Positions 27,901 to 36,900 of a stretch of 64,000 nucleotides of DNA are shown here, one piece after another; position 1 is the stretch's first letter, and each line of letters starts with the position of its first letter. The notes under the pieces are model-generated. The model worked only from the letters and a program-made list of their open reading frames with translations. It was not told the DNA's origin and ran no database searches. The stretch spans positions 179,047 through 243,046 of the forward strand of contig LUCM01009841.1 in assembly GCA_008360955.1 (NCBI GenBank). The letters run 5' to 3'. Made by a program: the position numbers and the translations under genes. The stretch comes from Fasciolopsis buskii. Taxonomy: Eukaryota; Platyhelminthes; Trematoda; Plagiorchiida; Fasciolidae.

Positions 27901-30900
27901 GACGAGCGACGATAACTGCGAAACCAGTAATGTGTTCTCGGGAAAACTTTGTTCGCTCATCCAGCTACTACTTACTACTTTTATTTATATACAAGCCACT
28001 CTTTATTCTCTTTAATTTTCATTCTCCGATGAACCTGCCAATAGGAATTGTCTGTCCAAAAGAAACCCAGTCATACATGATCGAGATCAATGAACTATTT
28101 CTAAAGCGACCTAGTTCCATATAATCCATCACTCAACCAATGTTCGTCAATCAACTGATGTTTGCAATTCCCAGGTTTGTGCTCTATGCGAGTCCCATGA
28201 CGGAACTCAATCTCACCCGGCACCTCCTTGGGATGCGTGTAAGGGGTTGGACACAATGTTGGTAATTAGCCGTGAATAAGGGAGTGTCGTTCTTTTAGAA
28301 TAAACAACTACGAACAAGCAGCTGCGTTGTCGAGGGTGTGACGGATTTTCGTGCGGCAAGCGTTTTTCCTAAAACTGTTACATCGGAAAATGTGGCTTGA
28401 CCAGCTTGGCTTGTCGTCTAAATTAGACTACTTTCAATTGTTGCGTTCCACAAACTAGGCAAAAGTTAGAGGAAAATAGCCAGGAACCGATCAATTGGTC
28501 ACCCGCGCGTTTAGAAGAACGTGCTTATTTGAACAAAGGCTTGAGGTGCATCCTCGATAAACAGCCCAAATAGGTAATATGGGCGAAAACAGACAGTGAA
28601 CGACGTGAACGGTGAGTCCGAAGGGGCAGATATACGAGTAAATTCGCCTCAGATGTCTCTCTTTCTTCTTTTCTTATGCATTGTTCTCGTTTCCCGCCAC
28701 GGCTCTGATGGGACGAGATCTGCACGCGGATCAGTGCAAAACATCCTTGGAATCCACAAAGCGAAGCGGACAATTTCATCCTTCAGCTCCGCAATAGAAT
28801 AATACACGTTCCAAGAAATTATCAGTCATGCTTTATAAAACTGAACTCATTTAGAAGCCATAGAACAGTGTAAAGCTGTTTCATCTTGGCCAGCTAGTTA
28901 AAGTCTGTCTACAAAAAGTCATCCGCCGGTGGCAGTCGATTGCTGTGCGATTCCTCTAACTCTGTCACAAATGTATGCTGTACCGCGTGATAAAGTTCAA
29001 CAAATTGTGTGACTGCCAGGTCACGATAATGGCCAGAGCGTTCGGCCCACAATCGTTTGTTGCAGGTTCCTATCCCAGTTAGGGATTGGTTGATAAGCAC
29101 TGCTGGTTACTTCTAATAAGGTTGGGACAGCTGTTCAATCCTCCCATCGTTTCTTGCTGTCGTGATAAGAGTGGGTATTGCATAGTGAATAATTTTGTGA
29201 ATCAAATTATCCCAATGCTAATGCTGATCGAATGACGTAAGGAGTGTATCGAAAAATCGATGCACCATATATTAGTTTTATTGTGAATGATATAATGGTA
29301 ATAACACAGCGTTGTTGGTAGATGTAATACACCAACATTTCGACTACCGTGCGTAGTCTGTCTCAAGGCAAACTTTACAATCAAACGATGATCATTCATT
29401 ATTCGCCTATTCACACTCTACTGGAACAGAATTTGAGCGTATGCGATTGAATTCGGAAATGATATGTAGCCACGTGAATGATCGGATAATTCACAGGTAC
29501 TTTTACTCTTCTCTTAGATGTGGCATTTATTCATTTATTTCACGTTTATCCGCGTGAACAGCGACACGTCAGTCAGCAAGATGACTAGTCAACTGACAAA
29601 AGACCGTCGGCTCAACCGTGATTCATCGGGTCGATTTCGGGAAACGAAACATTATTTGGTGATTAATTCGCGGTATTCAAAATCTTATTGCAGTCTGCCA
29701 CTGGAAAACCTCATACGCTCAAATTCACATGCGGAAATTTCCCAGTGAAACTCAATTCACGTATTTTGACTGATGAAATTCTTGTCTGTACACCATTTTT
29801 GTCTCTGCCTATATACCCCGCAACTTTCTGTCGTGTGTTATCGGTTCTGTGGTCATCGCTGAGAAATCATGAAAGCTGTTTTACTTGGCTCGTTAGAAAT
29901 CAGCAGCAACGCTTACTCATTGAACCCGAACTGGAAACTGCATCAGAAAAAGACGATTGCCATTGCACTACTAGGCAAGGCCTCAACTGCATGCTGAACT
30001 TGTGTTCACGATGCAGCACCTTTTCCTTATCGAGTCGCGTAGCCACAGGTTCCTGGCACACGGTACTCAATTTCCACCGATAAACGACTTCTCCGTAGCT
30101 ACGCACAACTCCTATAATATCACATTATAAAGTTCAACAAGCCGATTAGGGTTGACGCAACCATCGTAATGGGTAAGAAGTTTGGCTTAGAACTGTTTTC
30201 ATGAAATAATTCACCATGTGATATCATCACTCAGCTCACCATTAAGAAACCATGAAAGCACTGTACAGCTGTTTCATCCTTGTTAGGAATCATCAGCAGA
30301 GCATATCGACCGCGCCCGAACTGGGATGCGAACCCGATTCTGAGTCGAACTATTTGTTGCGGGTTTGCGTTTCAGCACAGAAGATGATTCCTAACGAGGA
30401 CGATAACAGCTGTACAGTGCTTCCATGGCTTATCAAAGGTGGCCTGATTGTTCATATGATATGATGAAGAATTTCTTGATTTCATCCATGTTTTAAATCA
30501 TGAAATTTGCAATTTCACTTAGTTCCTCGGGCCCCGATGTACTAATTCAAACATGCATAGTTAGAAAACACAGATTGGCCAAAGGTAAATAAATTCGTCT
30601 AAACTTATACAATGAATACAATAAAGAAAAATGTCCAATCTTGACAAGCATTCAATTGACTCGTTTTCTGATCTCGGTTGGCCCGGAAACCGAGGGTAAG
30701 GGAGTGACTATTCCTGGCCTCGAAACACGGTCTGATTTGTCAGTGTATATGCCACACATGTGCTCTGCGAATTCGTAAAATCTCGCTCAGTGAACGATGA
30801 ACTGTGTGCAATTTGTGAAAGTGAAATCAGACTCAAGGATGAATCCATTTAGAAATCGTACGACAGTTCTTCAAAATCGGTCGAGGGCTTTCGGTAGAAG

Positions 30901-33900
30901 TTTTGTCTTTGATTCCACGGGTTGCCGTTTACACAAGTCAACAATGTGACCCTGTTCTCATCGAATTGTCGTGAAGTAAACTGTTCACAACAATGCGCAC
31001 ACAGAACTCGATATTCTGGAGTAAATATCCTTTAATTAAAGATTACAAATTCAGGGGTAAATGTAGAGGTAACTACCACGATCGTTTCATTCTTGTCAAT
31101 GATCCACAATTAATTCTCAATCGAGGCAACTAAGCAAAATGGGTCATCTGACGTAATACACGGGAACAGACCATCTTTATTTGTGTTCATCTAACCGGAA
31201 CCACTTTATTCGAAATAGGATTCCTACTGTAAGCGTCAGTAGCACCCGTTAATCGGGATCTAGCGTTTGCCGCTTTGCGATTGTATTTCGACAGAACCTA
31301 TCTTGTACCGAGGAGGAAAAATCTTGTTTTCGGCCGCTCATATTTCTTTAATGCAACAAAAGCGTGAACTTTCTTCGTTCTTGTAGGAACCTTCTCTAGA
31401 TCAAAGTTGTTGAAATGATTTTCGAGTGTTTTTAGTTCCTGTTTTACGTTTCACGTCGCAGACGTTTCATCACTGGCTCCAACGAAACTCTCGTCACCGT
31501 TGGCGATGGGACATATATTAGATAAAATCACCTTGAAGCAAGACAATCTTGGCTAGAGCAAAATACACTAGCAATTGCACGGTCTTTAAAACCACTAAAA
31601 TAATTTTGATTATAGTCACTTTACAATTTACAAAAGTTACATGGACACAATAGCGCATTCTTATCGTTGTACAAAACAAATGAACCATGAAAATCAGGTA
31701 TCGAATCACCAGTTCACCTTTTCCAATATTTCCACGTTACCGGGATTTGGCTTCAAGACACCCACTCGTCGAGCGACCAGATCCGTGAATCGTTGGATCT
31801 CCGAGTTTTCCACAATCACCGTGTGTTGTTTGGCCTCATTTTGCTCGACAATTTGTCTATTCCCAAATGTCAAAACAGTTTAATCAGACGCGCATACGGA
31901 GTTCTGTTAACCGGAATCATTCGTGCAAGTTTAGGTGATCGTCTGAATGTTTATTATGAATTCATTTTTACGAACCAATTCAACCGGTCTATCGGAATTT
32001 AACAGATTTTACATTTTTAAAGCTGTTATAGTAATAACATTAATAATAGTAGTAATAGTAATAATAGTGGTAATAATGATGTGCTGTAAGGGTATTGAAT
32101 TTGAATCAATGCTGCGCCTTAGTGTGATGGAGCTGTCTCCTGGATTGTTGTTCGTTGCGCGTTGATGGACAAAGCTAGTCAAACCACAATCAGCACACGG
32201 TCATGCACGCAATCCGATCGCGTCAGGCAGCGAGCGAGTGCGGATGGCCAGACCAAATCGAGACCACGTAATCTCATTAGCTGCCACCAAGAAAGTGGCG
32301 TGATTGGAGGGCACGAGTACAGGTATACCAACTAAGAAGGTCGTTCCATGAGTTGTGATAACCAGTCAATATGGACGGGCCGGATTTGACGACAAAGCGG
32401 CGTGAACTTAATCAGAGGAAATGCATCAAACGAGGAGGACCAATCAAGGGGCGCCCGGATGGAACAATGACATTCACACAAGCACAAATACGGAAGCATA
32501 GCAACCGTTAAATATGCGGTGTTTTCTCATAATAAAACGAGATATTGTGCCGGTTCACTTTAGTTGTTCTTGCCTGAGTTAGTTGGGAGAGGCGATCCAG
32601 ATTTAGGGACAGAATTAATAGGCTGGAGTGCAGACATCGGGATAGTAATCTGTCATTTCTCAACAGACAGCATGTTGTTTCTTTGAAATCGATACGGTGA
32701 ACTTAGGCAGCATCGAAAAATATTCAGGCGTATTCAGCCTTTCACACATCGTTCAAACGTGTTTAGTCAGCCATCTGGCTACGACATCTCGGTCATCCAT
32801 GATATCCATTCTATGATTTACCAGTAAACTGAACTTCCTTTTTTATGATATGTCTGGAGTATAAGTACAATGAAGGAAGCACATTCCATAGCCGCTAGGG
32901 CCAGTTACACAGGAGAGGGGGGAGCGACCCTTCAACCGTGAACCTGAAACTTCAACTGGCATAGAATTAAGCGAAATCTCATTAGGTCACATGTGGTAAG
33001 GAGCCAGCGGAAATCTAATTGCCGTCCACCAGTTGAGTGATTTGTGGAGCTGGGATTCGAACGTCTGATTATTTTTAGATAACGAATACTCAGTTCAGTG
33101 GACTACTGCAGATCAGAACAATTCACACAGTGAGAACGCGGCTTCTGTAAGCCAAATACTGCCGGTCAAGACAGTGGAAGCTATTTTCCTGACTTGGATA
33201 TACTACTTGGAGGACGTCATAGAAGATAATGTGAAGTAGTATTTCCGAAGCTCAATCTGTGCCCAATTTATTCCAGTGTGGAAATCCTTCCAGAGTCACA
33301 GTCGATCACGATCGACGCTTGGACCCCGCCCATGTTTTTGTAGTACCTATGCTGTATCTTCGAAGATACGCGAACAGTCCATGCAATGTCCAAACATTTC
33401 ATTTGAATGTCGTTGATTCCACACGCACACACATACGCATAGAGAATCTTTCACATCGAACATTTCCTGATTTGCTAGCTCGTGTACAATGTCCCCATAA
33501 TGCAACCTTTATTCAGCGGATGAAATTCATGCAAATAGTCAGTTAGGAGTTTTGATTTGACAGTCTTAACAAGTATCGCACTGATCAGCATCACAACTAC
33601 CCAACTTGTCCAAATTAACGTTATGAAGTTCAAATATTCAAAACAGAAATGACTCGAGCAAAGATCGGTCGTAACATCTCGAAAGGGAATAAAAAAATAT
33701 CTAAACAGAGTTTACGGATTAGTCTGAAGGGCAGGACTTTAGGCTGCCTTGCATGTCTCCAGGTTGTGGATATGGAGATGATCGTCATATCGATTGCAAA
33801 ATAAACGACCGCCTAAAAGCGAACAAAAGTTAAAAATTTGACAACTAATTTTCCTATCAATAGCTTGCAATGTCAGGTGTCGCAGAAGTCCGTTGCTCAC

Positions 33901-36900
33901 ACAGTAAGACAGAAAGTATGACCCGTTATTGAACTGGATCATAACTGAGGCCTATAAAATAAAACTTCTGGCCATCGGATTTGTTATAATCCCGGGAACA
34001 GTTGGCTCGTGGGCCGGAAATAATCAAAATGTTTGGGGATATGAATACCGGGGGACGGGTTTCCAACGATTCTGGAAGATCCTGTGCCATTCTGCTGCTT
34101 TGTGGATCACGTTCGCTGACCGAAAGCTCAGTATGTGACCACCTAAACCAATGCCTAATTCAATTTGTGCTCTCAAGATGGTAGAAAGTTCACAAACGGA
34201 GCCATGGATGAGATGGGCAATCGACGACGTGAATTAAGGCTTCGGAGAAGTTGAAAAGTCCATTGATTGCGGTCATGATGTGTCCGTTTCAAGCAAATCA
34301 AACTCTCTGTTACTTTTATCCTAGTTTCGATGTCATTATGTCCGTGATTAGCTTTCTGAAAACAGGCATAAATGTGCGGCTTACTGGCAGTGTGCATCCA
34401 CGCGGGCTGCGGCGGCCTAAATTTGGTCCAAACCGCGGATGGGCGATTTAGGGTTACAAAGCCATAGCTTCTAAGCTATCCTGGCTGGAGCTCAGTGATA
34501 AAGCAACTGCCTGTCGCTGTTTTTACAACCCCACGGTGTTAGCCCTTAGTGGTCAAATTCCAGGTCGAATGTAATGCATATGCATTGCTTATTTTTCCTA
34601 ACAGTAATGAAATAGTTGTAAATAATTTTGCTTTGTAATCAGAACCTGAATATTTTTACTGTGAGCTGAAGTTTTACATGTGAAATCTAATCTTCGGCTT
34701 CCCCTTGGTGTTAATGAGACAACCGTGTACATTATTTGTCAGGAGCGAAACTGTGGGCAGCTGTCGATTATCAAATGGAGTAGCTGTTTGGCGCCTGATG
34801 GAGTCAAATCAGTCAGGTTTACGCACATGTGTATACTACTTACAGATTACATCTATTCGAGCGACATTCTGCCCGCATTTGTAAGGTCACCTCGGGCCAA
34901 CTAACAAAAAATTATCATCGGATGACAGTTGTGATTCTTCTGTGGATTCTTCAACGAATAGCATCTATGCAAACCGCTGAGGCTACAAATTAGATTTTGG
35001 TGAAATATACCATTTTGTAGTTTAAAAGTATAGCAATGTCTGGACAAGACAGTACCGGCTACGCGTACCTGACTAGCAGCAGTAACGACGGAACCGGTCG
35101 TGTGTCTCCGAAAAGATTTTTCCACTATTTCAGATATTATTTCTAACTAACGGAGTATATATATATACATATATATATATATATTAGCTTGTCTCAGTGC
35201 CATAGGAACATCTTTCCGTCCAGTTTCTCAGAATAGTCAAACACACGACTAGTTCTAGGTTCATCGCGTCCGAAAAAATGTAGTCCAAATAACTGGTACG
35301 GAGCGACAAACTGGTGATCAGAAAACACGGAAGCAGTTGTCTTTTTTTTAAAAAAGCCATAGTTAAACAAACCTCAAACGTGTTTCCAGTTGAATCACGT
35401 GATCTTGCGATTCACGCGCGACTTTTTGCAACCCCACTATAGCTGTTTGACTCCGTTGTTTCAACGATTCGTACAATTTGATCTCTTCTTCCAGTTGGGC
35501 GATTCTTTCAACCAGTTGTTTACGTTTCGATTCAGACTGTTGTAAGGCTTCATCGGTGACCGTCAGTTGATGTTTCATTAGACTGGCCTGTTCTCGGAAT
35601 TTTTCCAGGTCAACTTTTGTAGAGGCCAACTAATCAAGAAATTGTTGGAAGAATAATAACTTGGACAAATTAGACATATCTCAGCGCTCCTAACCAGTTT
35701 CAACGTGTGCATAAGGATTCATACGAAAATCGAATTCATTTTCAAAAACTTTATCTTCATACTATTGTAAAACCACGTGACAAGCAATCGAACAAACTTT
35801 GTCTTTCGATGGACAAATAGCACAACTAACCTTGTCCCGATTTGTAGGACAAAGTTCGTACGCACATTTTATCGATACAAACATCTACTCAAAGGTAATT
35901 TGACCGTTGTTGCAATACAAGAGATTTTATCGTGTTAAGTCCCATTTAGTCTGTAGACTCTATGGGATAGACATTTCAAAGCCTATTATGTATGATTTCT
36001 TTTTAGTATGTTTGCTTTTGTAATTCATAACGGTTTCTCGACTTGTTTTGTACAAATGGTGGTCAATGACACATTTCATATTACATGTCGCGTTTTGAAA
36101 CATTCCACATTTTGATGATTGATCAAGAGGATAATCAACGAATGAGATAAACACATACGCGAATTTCACCGGTAAGCTCCATCACCCAAGAGGTTGTCAA
36201 TCTTAAAACAAGTGCTATTTTCAATGGGGTTGATTCGCTCACCCTTAGGGTCATTATTGCATTACTATACTTGAGACTGCTAACAAATACTCTCTAATTA
36301 ATGCATACCTAGAACGAGATGCGGGAAGTTAGTACTGTACCCTTAGACTTAATTGTGAAAATCTACGAAAAGCCATACTACTATAAATGGGACTTCTTTC
36401 AACCCAAGTTATTTTGAATGGAATCATCCTGGCAGGTATGGAAACGAGCTTCGAACCATAGATGACAAAACGCCACGGGGCGGATTAAATTATTATGGGG
36501 AAATATGAAAAATAATCAGACCTTTTTCTTCACGGATCAGCCCGTGTTTGTTCATAAACAGATGACGATGGTTGGCTATTTTGAGTTTTGGTCAAAAACC
36601 CTCGTTTCTTGAATTCATCTGAACTGTTTACAAAATTCGGGTTTTTACAATTTTCACTAATTCACCTGTGTTCGACAACTGGTATACAAGCAGGCCACCC
36701 ATGTATTCAAATATCCACCATTTTCCCGTAGAAAAGATTGCGAATCGAAAAGGAAAAGGGACTTTGTTTTTTGGACGGTACCAATCCCCCCCGCGACGGA
36801 ATTTGATGTCTTTAAAGTGGTTAGCTTGTTTTGTATTAAAGAATACTTGGATAGGGCAACAGCTCAGTTCTTTACGAACTGCCTGAATTTGTCAAAAAAT

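Larger units (their letters stand above)
24974..31717 (-). other. Intron 3 of the coiled-coil gene (repeat-rich)
   Basis: 6744 bp, the longest intron. Holds alpha copies 2-5, gamma copy 2, delta copy 2 and an AT microsatellite. The interval 26040-27830 and the last 1.2 kb show nothing recognisable. Confidence 0.55.
31857..35372 (-). other. Intron 2 of the coiled-coil gene
   Basis: 3516 bp. Holds a TAA-type microsatellite (32028-32080), a GC-richer block (32160-32640), degenerate tRNA-like segments near 33050-33120 and 34485-34565, and gamma copy 3. Confidence 0.5.

Noticed and set aside
28909..30106. Minus-strand frames of 63 and 68 codons
   Set aside because: They lie inside alpha element copies 3 and 4, which are non-coding.
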